Shown here: positions 46,717 to 57,169 of the stretch, piece after piece
Numbering within the stretch: the stretch's first letter is position 1
Layout: every line of letters begins with the position of its first letter
Assembly (NCBI RefSeq): GCF_010093535.1
Contig: NW_022985167.1
Span: 1,407,335 to 1,471,334, forward strand
DNA: 64,000 nucleotides
Origin: Lindgomyces ingoldianus
Taxonomy: Eukaryota; Ascomycota; Dothideomycetes; Pleosporales; Lindgomycetaceae
Direction of reading: 5' to 3'
Translations under genes and position numbers: made by a program
The notes under the pieces: model-generated
What the model saw: the letters and a program-made list of their open reading frames with translations, nothing else
What the model was told of the DNA's origin: nothing
The model's database searches: none

Positions 46717-48451
46717 ATGGCTGATGGCATGGAACATCCCGCTGGCAAAGAAGCGCCTGTGCCAGGCACAGTTCACATCGTCGACCTCTTAGGGACGATG
46801 CGTGGCCAGCACGCTGAAGGTGGGCAGAAAGACATCGTACTCGTCCCAGCTCCCTCGACCGACCCCGATGATCCCCTTAACTGGTCACCACGACGCAAAG
46901 CGTTGAGTACAGCATGCATTTGTGTCTACACTTTGATGGTTGGGATTGCCTCAGCCGGAATATATTCGGTGCTGGAGCCAATCAGCGAGGATACCGGATT
47001 AACCCTCAACGATTTGAACCAAGGAACAGGGTAATTGACTCTTCATACTGCAAGTGCGAAAATAAATCTCACCAGGATTAGATACATGTTCTTGTTCTTT
47101 GGGTGGGGATGTCTCGTATGGCAGCCCCTGGCTCTTCAATATGGAAAGCGACCAATGTATTTGCTGTCGATTCTTGCGACCATGGCAACGCAACTCTGGG
47201 CGCCATATACGAAGAGCAATGGACAATGGATAGCAAGCAAGATCATCCAAAAGCTTTGTGGGAGCGCCGATTGAGAGCCTATGCGAGATCAGCGTTACGG
47301 ATATCTACTTCAGCCACGAGCGAGGGCGATACATTGGACTTTATGCACTTCTACTTGCCGGTAGCAATTTCTTCGCCCCCATCATCTCTGGTTTCATCAA
47401 TGACGGACAGGGTTGGCAGTGGGTGTTGGTAATGAAGCTCTCAGAACTTTTTGATATCGAATGCTGACTCGGATAGTACTGGTGCGCCATCTTCTGTGGC
47501 ATCGGATTCGTATTCCCGTTCTTCTTTATGGAAGAAACCAACTACGTCCGCCATACCGCTGGGATACCAGCCTCTACCCCAGGGGTCATCGCACCAGCAG
47601 AGCCTGCGAACCCAGAGAAATGCACACCTACAGAAGCGTCCGTTAACTTCTCCCCTCCACTTACTAGCTACAAACGGAAGACATATCTGGACAAGATTAA
47701 GCTTTTCCAAGCTGCAGATCTTCAAAACCCTAACGAGCTCAAAGGAATGGTCTGCCGGCCTTTAATATTTCTCACTTTTCCAGTAATCTTCTATTCCGGC
47801 TTCTCCTACGGAAGTAATCTTGTCTGGTTCAATGTCCTCAACGCCACTGCTTCGCTCATCCTATCCGGAACATATAACTTCTCGGCAAGTATGGTCGGAG
47901 TTGCCTATGTTTCTCCTCTCATAGGTGTAGCAATTGGCTCTGCATATACGGGCTGGTTTGGCGACTGGTTTGTGATCCGAAAAGCGCGGAAGAACAAAGG
48001 TATCTTGGAATCTGAGGACCGTCTCTGGCTTTTTGCCCCTTCGTTTCTTCTCATCCCATTTGGTCTGATATTGTGGGGTGTTGGAGCGGCCCATCACGTT
48101 CACTGGTTCGGCGCTGTGTTCGCAATGTGTATCCTTGCACTCACGAATACGATGGGTCTTCAACTTTCTATCGCGTATTGCATTGATTCATATCGAGCTT
48201 TGTCGGGCGAGGCTATTATTACAGTTATCCTCATTCGAAATACTATGAGCTTTGCAATCGGATATGGCATTACGCCTTGGGTGACGGACATGGGTCTTCA
48301 GAACTGTTTTCTTAATGCAGCATTCGTGGGGATGGCGCAAGTTACCACTGTAGCGATTATGATTAAATGGGGCAAGACGCTAAGAAGGAAGAGTATTTCA
48401 AGGTATGGGGCGAATGTGGAGGAGATGGCGAAGAGTGGGATGGTGCATTGA
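46717..48451 (+). CDS. DHA1-type MFS transporter with a one-base frameshift
   Basis: Exons 46717-47030, 47082-47428 and 47477-48451 (introns of 51 and 48 nt, GT-AG) would give about 544 aa. The N-terminus contains [20 protein letters not shown], the usual entry to the first helix of fungal DHA1 (HOL1-like) multidrug transporters; later come [40 protein letters not shown] and a long Pro-rich central loop. Within exon 2 the frame breaks: the conserved ...KIIQ is followed out of frame by (S/G)FVGAPIE. Removing one A from the AAAA run at 47249-47252 restores the whole frame, and total exon length is off by exactly one. It is therefore a recent pseudogene or a sequencing error in a homopolymer. 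No intron can explain the shift. Confidence 0.85.
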
Positions 48452-49432
48452 GGGTGAGGAACTATGAGGATACAGGTTATTCGTGACAAGGTTGAGACGA
48501 CATGATGAGGCTAGAGAAGAGATGTTATGTCACTAACATGGTATTAGAAGCCCCATGGATTCTTGCCACACTGTGTGAGCTGCCACCAAGCTACTACTTG
48601 CTTCCCTTCCCTAAGCGAAACATGGCCTTTTTTTTGTACTCGAGCAGTTGTCCTGTGCTTTCCGTAAGGCCCCCTATGCCTCATCTCCACAACCGCCACA
48701 CAATGTGTAGTACCAACCGAATCCCTCCTCGAAATCCGCGAAGGATCCGGAACCAAGAGCCGGACATTAGTCTACCCCATGATTCCATCCTCTCGGGATT
48801 ACTAGTTTTCTGCACAAGCCTTTATTCTCTCGGCTAAGTCCTCTAGACCCATTTCCCGCACAACTGGTTCGAGATCAACCATAAGGGTTATGTGCAAATC
48901 AACGTGCAGCTTCGCGTGTAGATCGCGGTACAGGCATTGTTTCACCATAGAACGTTAGGCGAGGAACACTCGTGCTCACATTGAGATCGTGATCATGTTT
49001 ACAGAAATTTTCGTGCATGTTACGGAACATAGCTGGGGACAATTTGATCAATTTCATGTCTTAATAGAGCTAGAGAGAACGCTAACAAAGTGCCATCCTC
49101 TGTATCAGGTGAGCCCCCGATATGTTCCATGTTAAGTGATAAGATGCAATCCGGTTTGCTGGAAAAGGATCAAGGCATGGTCGGCGTGCAGAGCGCAGGC
49201 GAGGCTGAAAGCCACATTTTTGAGACGTGTGGCAATCGTAGGAGTGCCACGAAGTTTGCAAATAGCTGCATGCTCAGACTTCCCCTGAGTTTGGCGCATG
49301 CACATGCCGATTGGATTGGGGAAGGAAAGGCGCACCACACATGACTGTCACAAGTAAAACTTAGAGCCGGCTAAAAAAAATAAAGTCCATGCTATTTGCT
49401 CCGCAGTTACAACATTACAGTCACCAATCGCT
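48452..49432. other. Convergent intergenic region
   Basis: About 1 kb between the 3' ends of the MFS gene and the DUF7703-type gene. I see no gene or RNA in it. Confidence 0.4.
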
Positions 49433-50575
49433 TTAGAAACCGTTGTTCACGATCTGAATCTCGCTAGAACTAGCACTTTCCCTTCTCATCTCCACCTTCA
49501 TACTGCTCTCTGCCATACTCTCCACGTCACTGTGTGCGCCTCCCGGTAATACCCTCTCACTTCTCACCACTGTGACCTGCGTCGTCTTCACCACGTCGCC
49601 ATCCTTGAGGCTCACTACAGGGCCAAGGTCATCCATTTTGGCATACGCTGAGTTGCCTAGCCCATTGCTATTCGCGGACCTTGTGATTGTACCACTAACT
49701 GTGCCATTTCCAGTGACTTGTGACTTAGCTCCTCCTTTGCGAGTGACAGTACCAAGCTCAGCAGTGCGATAAGAGCGAGAGCGCGGATCATCCGAAGAAT
49801 CTTGGATACGGCCTTGGAAGAGATCGAGTAGCTTGTTTAGGATAGAGAATTCCATCTTCAACTTGATACCGTATACCGCCGCCTTGTATGTAGTCTGGAT
49901 GTCGTAAAATCCTGCATACTCGATGGCGAGAAGTGTGATATCGAGCGCGATGATCATCATATTGACCCACACAAGATGCTGCATGACGATGCGGGAATTG
50001 CGGCCGCGGATGCCACCTTCAGAGCGGAGCAAGGCCATCGTTTTCCAGACGTAGATGCTAGAGATCACAACCTCTTGGAGGAAGAAGATAGTGATCTGGA
50101 CCTTCTCATAGATGGAATAGGGGGTGAGGAATGGGGTCGAGTTGGAGGAATTGGCACCGTAGAGAAGAACGATGATGGGAACGTGACAAATTATGGCGTT
50201 GACAGTGATCATGATCAGGACCCAGCGTCCGCCTGCTGAACTGCCGCGAGCGATGAGATGAAGGCGGGAGTAGAGGACTAGGGACTGGCCGGTGACCATA
50301 CAAGGCCAGCCGATGGCGATAAGGGTGATGTATAGGGAGGTTGAGCTGGTGATGTTGTAGAATTTGAAAAAGAATCCCATGCAGTAGGGTATGATGCCCC
50401 ATGCAGCAACGAGAAGAGCGTAGAAGTATAGGCCATTGCGTCGTTTGAAGGTGGTGAAGATGACGAGGGTAAGTTCAATGACATTGTACATTGCAATAGC
50501 TAGGAAGGCTATTATTGTGAGTGCAATTGGATATGGAAGGACATAATCCGTTCCAATGCCATTATCGCGTGCCAT
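49433..50575 (-). CDS. Seven-helix membrane protein, DUF7703-type
   Basis: 380 aa, one exon, ATG at 50575. Residues 1-250 contain seven hydrophobic helices with short loops, including AMYNVIELTLVIFTTFKRRN, YFYALLVAAWGIIPYCMGFF, TLIAIGWPCMVTGQSLVLYS, LHLI and QHLVWVNMMIIALDITLLAI, and a conserved KLKMEFSILNKLLDL after the last helix. This order matches the fungal DUF7703 family of uncharacterised integral membrane proteins, which look receptor-like. The C-terminal 130 residues are Ser/Thr/Arg-rich and cytoplasmic, with many possible phosphorylation sites. Function is unknown. The neighbouring gene on the left is convergent, so no operon-like link is implied. Confidence 0.82.
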   Translation of the reverse strand: MARDNGIGTDYVLPYPIALTIIAFLAIAMYNVIELTLVIFTTFKRRNGLYFYALLVAAWGIIPYCMGFFFKFYNITSSTSLYITLIAIGWPCMVTGQSLVLYSRLHLIARGSSAGGRWVLIMITVNAIICHVPIIVLLYGANSSNSTPFLTPYSIYEKVQITIFFLQEVVISSIYVWKTMALLRSEGGIRGRNSRIVMQHLVWVNMMIIALDITLLAIEYAGFYDIQTTYKAAVYGIKLKMEFSILNKLLDLFQGRIQDSSDDPRSRSYRTAELGTVTRKGGAKSQVTGNGTVSGTITRSANSNGLGNSAYAKMDDLGPVVSLKDGDVVKTTQVTVVRSERVLPGGAHSDVESMAESSMKVEMRRESASSSEIQIVNNGF

Positions 50576-53500
50576 GCTGTAGAACGAGGGAAGAAAATCG
50601 GCAAAGAATAATTAAGAATAATCAAGAACAGGTGGGTCTAATAAGACGTGAGGCGAAGGATTGCAGGAAATGCACAGACTGGGGTATCTCGCAAGGAAGT
50701 TGCAGAAACTGAAAATGTGCTATGAAGAGTCGGGGCTCCGAGTTTATGAACCCAAGTAAAGGGCCTGGCATCATCCTGGCGGCTCGTTGACAGCCACGAC
50801 GGCGCCGGAGAGTGATTCTAGGGTTGAGGGACACTAGTCAGATGCTGCACAGGTGGCAGCATAGACGAAGATACGGATGGAGAGTGATGAGGCGTCACGA
50901 TCCAGTGGGGAGATCGGCCGGTGCCCTGTCTTGACTCGCATGGATCGTCCGGGGAAGTACGCCGAAGGTTTTCGGTGATACCTAAATGACTCGGTGTCAA
51001 GGATTGCCTTGGTTGTTGTGCCGCCTTTTGGAGACATTCGAATTCGTATACACAGTAAAGTCAATGTGAATGGAGATCGGTCGATAATAAAGCTTGCAGG
51101 GAGATAGTTCAAGAAGGTAAGTGTTGAAAATGCGAAAGTAGGCATGCGTTGATTGTTCAAGCGACACTGACACGAGTGTCTTTTTGGAGGGTTGCGGCGA
51201 ATTGTAAGATTTCAACGGCCAGTCGGTCCTTTGCAAGTGAGGAGCAATCAGAAATGACGCGGGAAGAGTCCTGTGGATTGGTTGGTCTCCCAGCATTTTA
51301 GCTTTCGGTCCGGTTTGCGTAAGTCATGTCAACCGAATCTCAGCCCTGCAGCTGAGGATTGAATGCGTGTCTGAACTTTAAAAAAATGTACGACACTTCT
51401 AGCACCAGCCTATCGCCATTTTTCCTTCCCGAGCCAAGTCCACCGAACACATTAACGGTGAGAATAAATACGCGCGATGGCTTGCTGGTGTGAATCACGA
51501 AGACCATGTTCCACAAATTGAAGATGTCTTAGTCGCGGCTTGCAAGCTTTGACAATACTCGACCACTAAACATGGTATCGGGGTCTGGACAACCGAGTGG
51601 CTTTATATTCTTGGGATCGTGTCTCGCCTGGCCGCTCGTTCGTCATTTTCCGATGAAATTCTCGGCCTATTGCGCAAACCCCTAAGACTGATGCATATCA
51701 AAGCTTCATGAGCTGCCGTTTGCTTTATCGAAGGATTCTTTGAGTGTAGATCAACATCGTCTGAATAAAAGCGGTTTGAAGGTTGAGGCTTCTAAGAGAC
51801 CGCGTCTCCTGAAGCTGAGTCTCAAATCTGCAAGAGAGCGGCCTTGGCACTTCCTCAAACTCAAAAGGCTCAAATAAGGTTGAGGGCCAAATAACTGTTG
51901 GTTGGGCTCTCAGTGACAACAGATGGGATGCTGGGTGCGACGAGACAGATGGGACGGGACGGTTGGACCCTTGTTGGGCGCGCAGACATCCCAATGATCT
52001 GTGATACTGTGACGCAACACGCTTGGCAAGCCATTCATCAACATCAAATCTTCCACAGGTGTTGCTTTCTTCAGTAGTGTCTCAAGAGACACTCTCTAGT
52101 TGTTGCGTAGGCCGTCCTCCTTTTTCCACCTCCGCTTCTTTGCCGCCCCTGAATATCCTCGGTGGGGCTGACCTAAATGAGAATCGAATTGGCAAGACAC
52201 TTCTCAGGCCCCAAGTAGGGACGCGAGAGCAATTTTGGGCAACCCTAGGGGCATGCATTCATCGTATCTTCGCTCGCAGTCTCTCAACGTCTGTTTAAGT
52301 AGGGAGTGGGGAGATTTTTTCTTTTCTTTGTTGTCATATATTTGGCAATTATTCCTGCTCAATTTGGCATCTTTTTTTCAAGATCCCCGAAACCTCTTTA
52401 CCTAAGCAGTGTTGATTCGTAATAACTCGTGGTAATTCCGTATCGCAAAGTTCACTCTAATCCATCATGATACTGACGATGATTTGGGGGTTTGCAAAAC
52501 ACCTACCTATAGCTCTCGCGACCCCTTCAAATCAACCTTAGGTCATATTTTATTCCTAATAGCGAAACCCCGAACTTGAGAATCCCTCTCCCTTAGCTGC
52601 TTATATCTATTTTAGAACACAATGGGGCCGCCAACGCCTCTCACCCTGAGTGATGCCCAGAAACTTAACAGGATTCTGGGTATGAAAGCTTTGCTTGTCA
52701 AGGATTGCAATATGGAACGTAGGCCCACCCAGGGCTTCGATCTTAACATGGGACCCCGAAGGAATCTCTGGGCTCGCCATTAATAACGTGGTAAGTATGT
52801 CAATGCCATGTCCGAGCCCTTTAACTTGGCATTCACTGAAAGTTTCACTTTTCAGGACGGCTGCACCATTCAGCACTATGCATCCTAGTGAGTCAATCAA
52901 CGACATCTTGTTGGAAACTTTACAACAGTACATTGCAACTAAATGAATCTAATGGTAACCAAAGAAACGCCAGTCTCTCCTTAGTACATCAGCTATCAAC
53001 TATATTCCGCCTTTGATATTTGACAGTGTCTTCAGATTTTAGTCTACCAGCAACTACCAAGCTCCCTTCGACAGCATTTCCAAGTTTTGTATATGGACAC
53101 CATGTGATGCCGCGACCACAAAAACTGGTTCTTCATTCATTTTCTCCAGACCTAAATCATTCGTCTGCCTTGATAAGTCGACCAGTGCGATCCGTCAAGA
53201 GTCGTGCATTTTGACATATCGCCTACCAGGGTCAGATGGTTCTTATGATCTAGCCAACCCTTCCTAGACCTTGCAGCTTCATGATCTCTCAAGACTTATT
53301 TCAACGTCTACCGAGCGCTCTCGAATTCAAAAACCTTCAGATCATGTAAAACGACCACTTCCGACAGTGTCTCCGATATCAATTCGAAGATGTTCCTATT
53401 CATCGATATTCTAGACACCATTTACAACACGCCTTCCAAACCTACCACCGCGATCCAGTCAGAAGGATTGCCTCCACTAGCGCGCCCGTACATGACTTTG

Positions 53501-54089
53501 ATTTCCTTTGAAACCATTGCCAGGACATGGATATCGAGTTCATGCATGGAGAGAATGAAGTTGCGCGAGCATGTTGTCAGGATCTTGTGATGGCTAATCG
53601 GTATTCAAGAGGTTAGTAATTGCTAGTGAAGAAACAGAAGCACCATAGATCCTGGTTAGAATACGAGCTCCAGGCACGTTGGAAACCCTTGATGTTTGCG
53701 ACGATCTAACGGTCGAGTTCAACCAGGCCAGTTTCGGTCTACCTATCCATATCGGGCTACAATCTCAGTCTGCGGCCTCCAGGAACTATTTTTAAGAGCA
53801 CAACACCTGAAGGAAATCCACCACCAATATTCAGCCAGGTGTCCCAGCCTTGCGAAGCATGCGCCGTTATGCACGTCACCAAACCCTGCCTTGCCCATCA
53901 TTGGATGAGAACTACTTACCCCACTACCATGCAGATAGGCTCACCAATAGTAAGGGAGTTGGAGAACAACGATATGCATAGTGGGGTGAGGATCTTATTG
54001 ATATCTATCAGGTCCGGCTTCCTGTTATTCAGTCCAGCCGGCTTCTCTGCTCTCGATCTTGCCGGTATCAAATAGAACCACCAAAACCA
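50576..54089. other. Gene-poor stretch
   Basis: About 3.5 kb. There is a small exon-like pair on the plus strand around 52700-52890 (an open stretch ending AINNV, a GTAAGT...TTTCAG intron of about 65 nt at roughly 52791-52855, then DGCTIQHYAS and a stop) and a 60-codon ATG frame on the minus strand at 52092-51910 starting MSLETLLKKATPVED. Neither extends to a convincing gene. Degenerate coding-like DNA also appears at 53700-54070. Confidence 0.3.
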
Positions 54090-54644
54090 ATGGCTTCACC
54101 ATACGTCCATTCCACCCACCTCTCAAACACGCATTCCTTCTCCAAAACCTACACCCCTTCCATAACCCTCCTCACAGGCGTCGGTGTGCAAGGCGACTGC
54201 CACAGTGGCACCAAAAATCAAAAATCAAGCCAATCTACCACCGACTCCTCCACACCTAACCTCCGCCAAGTCCACCTCATTCCCTACGAACTCTTCACAG
54301 AACTTCGGGCGCAAAACTTCGTTATCCAACCAGGCGAACTGGGCGAGAATATCACGACGACAGGTATTGATCTGCTGGGCTTGGCGAAGGGGAGCTATTT
54401 GTACTTTGGAAGCGGCGATGATGTGCCCATTGTGCAGGTCACGGGGTTGAGAAGGCCCGGGCCGGGAATTGAGAAGCATAAGGAAGGGTTGTTGGATAAA
54501 GTGCTACTACGAGATGGAGCTGGAAGGACGATTTGTAAGGCGGGGATTATGGGCGTGGTGGTCAAAGGTGGGAAGGTGAATACGGGAGATATGATCAGAG
54601 TGGTCGAGCCGCAGGGGAGGAAGGTTGGGCTGGAGCCGGTATAG
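54090..54644 (+). CDS. MOSC-domain protein
   Basis: 184 aa, one exon, ATG at 54090 in a CCAAAACCAATGG context. The protein has TGVGVQGDCHSG near residue 32, NLRQVHLIPYELFTEL, the strand-loop IQPGELGENITTTGIDLLGL, and IVQVTGLRRPGPGIEKHKEG, ending with GIMGVVVKGGKVNTGDMI. These are the hallmarks of MOSC domains (molybdenum-cofactor sulfurase C-terminal family), specifically the small YiiM-like stand-alone type; in the typical GD.H..GR.HGG motif the GDCHSG is retained. The conserved Cys expected in MOSC proteins is not obvious apart from GDC. Function is probably transfer or handling of sulfur or molybdenum cofactor-related groups, by family only. Confidence 0.85.
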   Translation: MASPYVHSTHLSNTHSFSKTYTPSITLLTGVGVQGDCHSGTKNQKSSQSTTDSSTPNLRQVHLIPYELFTELRAQNFVIQPGELGENITTTGIDLLGLAKGSYLYFGSGDDVPIVQVTGLRRPGPGIEKHKEGLLDKVLLRDGAGRTICKAGIMGVVVKGGKVNTGDMIRVVEPQGRKVGLEPV

Positions 54645-54871
54645 TGGAATCTTGTGTAGCGATGTAATGAGCTGTTGGAGGTCTGTAGTAATACAGATAT
54701 TGGATATCGCTTCTTCGCTGCCGAATCTGTTCCAGGGATGAGTCCGGTACAAGGGTTTCCATAATTCCCAACATCATGTAGGAGCAAAAACACACTGTTT
54801 CAAGGGCTGGCAATCATGTACGAAGTCCCACCACTGCCTCCGAAGCCAAGAAGCCTGCGCGTGAGCACGGG

Positions 54872-55336
54872 TCAAGCAATCTTTTTCTCCCCCGCCCTTC
54901 TCCCAAACCCAACCTCCATCAAGAAAGCCATCCTTACCGCAGTCGCACACCCTGTAATCCCCAAACTTCCCCAATCCTCCGCCCTCCACGTCCCAAGATC
55001 CAACCTCCCCTGCGCCCCCAAACCCTCCCAAACCGCCCAAAAATACGCGACATCAACAATCAAATCCGCGAATTGGACAATCCTCCAAACTTGCAGATCG
55101 GTGGAGTATCGCAACAGAACTGCAGAAATAAACCCAAAGTTAAGCATGCCGCCTCCGCGCTGCTTGAGGATCATGGCATGGCCAATATCCGGGCTGACGT
55201 TGGGGACGTGCGAGCTTAGGACGAGAGCGGGGTCGAAGAAGTCCATATACGCGCCCCAGATGCAGATTAAAGGGTCGAGGTAGGTGAAGAAGAGGCGGTA
55301 GAAAATATGAATTTTGAAGGCTGATGGTTGAGCCAT
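54872..55336 (-). CDS. DUF7704-type small membrane protein
   Basis: 154 aa from the ATG at 55336 (the frame is open further upstream to 55615, but that part is not conserved-looking). It opens MAQPSAFKIHIFYRLFFTYL, then DPLICIWGAYMDFFDP, followed by MLNFGFISAVLLRYSTDLQV and VDVAYFWAVWEGLGAQGRLD, and ends with ITGCATAVRMAFLMEVGFG. About four membrane helices are evident. Sequence order fits the fungal DUF7704 family, uncharacterised. Convergent with the MOSC gene (gap about 0.23 kb). Confidence 0.75.
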   Translation of the reverse strand: MAQPSAFKIHIFYRLFFTYLDPLICIWGAYMDFFDPALVLSSHVPNVSPDIGHAMILKQRGGGMLNFGFISAVLLRYSTDLQVWRIVQFADLIVDVAYFWAVWEGLGAQGRLDLGTWRAEDWGSLGITGCATAVRMAFLMEVGFGRRAGEKKIA

Positions 55337-56456
55337 GAGGAAGATGCCAGGAATGAGGACGGTTCTACAATTGACGCTGCTGTTCAAAGAAAACAGAAAG
55401 AAGAATGTAATTGTAAGTTGTGCAATTCTTAGGAGCCACTCGCAAAGAGAACAAGAAGTTATGCTCACGATAAAACCAGAGTGAGAAGAGAATAGCCAAA
55501 TGGCTAAAGTTATGTTGGCAAACGTAATCCGTAGGCACCCTGAGGTCCAGTTGATCCGTGCGCAATCACGTGTTGCGGAAATAGGAACTGGGCCCCGGTT
55601 TCGGAGCGAGCTCAAGGTCTCCTAAGCGTAACATTTGATGCCTACCTCCCTAACAGCTGAATTTTCACTCGTAGATAAGATTAACTTGATCTTTAAACGT
55701 CTTGCTAGAATTAAGAAGAACATTGATAAGTTCCCAATTTTATCCTAAGTTACCCACTTGATTTATTCTAAATTATTTAAGAAGATGCAGTAGTCTCCGG
55801 GAGAAGTCAGCGTCATTTGACACTTTTAGAATGAATAGTAACTCCCCTAGCTCTAAATGTGAAAGAAGAATCCATTCTATTAGTCTCACCTTAGAACACT
55901 CGTTCAAAGGAATCTTGTTCATCTACCAATGTGACTGTGGAGAGAGAGGCTCAAGAGTTTTCTATTTTCTCTTCCACCGAGTCCAAGTCCACTGGCTAGC
56001 AGGAACGACGTGGTTAACCTTGTACTTCTCCTCTTCTCTTCATGTTTTTCTTATGAGGCCTCACTACTACTTGCGACACATCCACCTCCACTTCATTCTA
56101 ATTGTTTTCTTCACCTCCTCGTAGAAATTCGTTGCTAATATATTATACCTAGGTAAGTGAAATTATCTGGCGCGCGGTGGGAGTATTAGAACTAGAGTTG
56201 TCCTTCGTAGGACTAGCTTTTCTTGCCTAGGCAGGAGGATTAACGTTTTCTAGGTTCATAGTTCAGCGCTAAAAAATTCCTGTGGTGAGGTGCAGGAATA
56301 TTATGGAGGGGTGAATGCTAGGACGTTTTCGGGACGCAGTTCTAGTCTGAGATTATTATACTAAAACAAAGGGATGCATAAATTTTATAGAAGGATAAAT
56401 TTTTAGCTAAAATAGTCGGGGGCAGACTCTAAAATAGCTTCTTAGATCCTCTAGTC
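55337..56456. other. AT-rich intergenic region
   Basis: About 1.1 kb, AT-rich, with decayed-looking sequence near the phosphotransferase pseudogene at its right end. It may contain the lost 5' part of that gene, but I cannot read it. Confidence 0.35.
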
Positions 56457-57169
56457 ATGGTACCTCGCACAGCCTCCATCCAGTTTACAACCCCCCTAGG
56501 GAATTCTTCAAGAGAGTATCTTGAGTCGGTTGCTAGCCGTGAGATAGCCTGGATCAAAACATCTGCAGATTCCTGGAAAGCGACTAAGAATGCATTGCAG
56601 TATACGAGTATAGAGCAACATTCACTGGAAGCCCATATCGCTTCTTTACAGAAATACCTGTCCATAATCCCCTACATTATCCCTAACGACTTTGAACTCG
56701 TCTTGCCTCGAATATGGCACCCAGATTTTCACGCTGGAAATATCTACATTGACGACTGCGGGCGAATTTCATCAATCATTGAGTGGCAAGGCGCGTGGAC
56801 TACGCCTGTATTCATCGGTGCTAACCCGCCGCTGCTTTTAGACTATGGAATCGACATAATGATGAAGCTGCCAGACGGCTTTAAAGAGCTGGATGAAGGG
56901 ACTAAGGACCAGTTATGACACCAGGTCTCCCAGTCTATCCTGATCATTCCTACGAAACACGGACTGGGGAGCAGAATCCGTTGGTGTACAAGATGATGCG
57001 ACACCCGCACGGAAAACCGCTTAAGCAGCTTGATGCTTTTGCTGGAGCCTCTTGGGGCAATTGTCTTTACCCGTTGCAGGAATGTTTAATTTGTGTGGAA
57101 AGGTATAGATACTTGTCTAAGACTTTCACTCAATGCTTAAACAGCGCTGACATTCTAGGTAGAGGGTGA
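56457..57169 (+). pseudogene. Aminoglycoside-phosphotransferase-family kinase, broken
   Basis: The first frame (56457-56918) encodes REYLESVASREIAWI, a helical linker and the catalytic loop IWHPDFHAGNIYID, with His88, Asp90 and Asn95 matching the HxDxxxxN motif of the APH family. The next metal-binding segment reads IIEWQGAW, with Glu where Asp is usual. The frame stops at TGA (56916-56918). The natural continuation, YETRTGEQNPLVYKMMRHPH and LDAFAGASWGNCLYPLQECL, is present just downstream in another frame to 57169, so at least a premature stop and a one-base shift separate them. The N-terminal lobe of the kinase is missing. This is a dead gene of the large fungal APH/ChoK-like family. The stop could have arisen from CGA by a C-to-T change, as in RIP. 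Confidence 0.8.

Noticed and set aside
55337..55615. Longer N-terminus of the DUF7704-type protein
   Set aside because: It is open in frame, but the family begins at the MAQPSAFKIHIFYRLF region.
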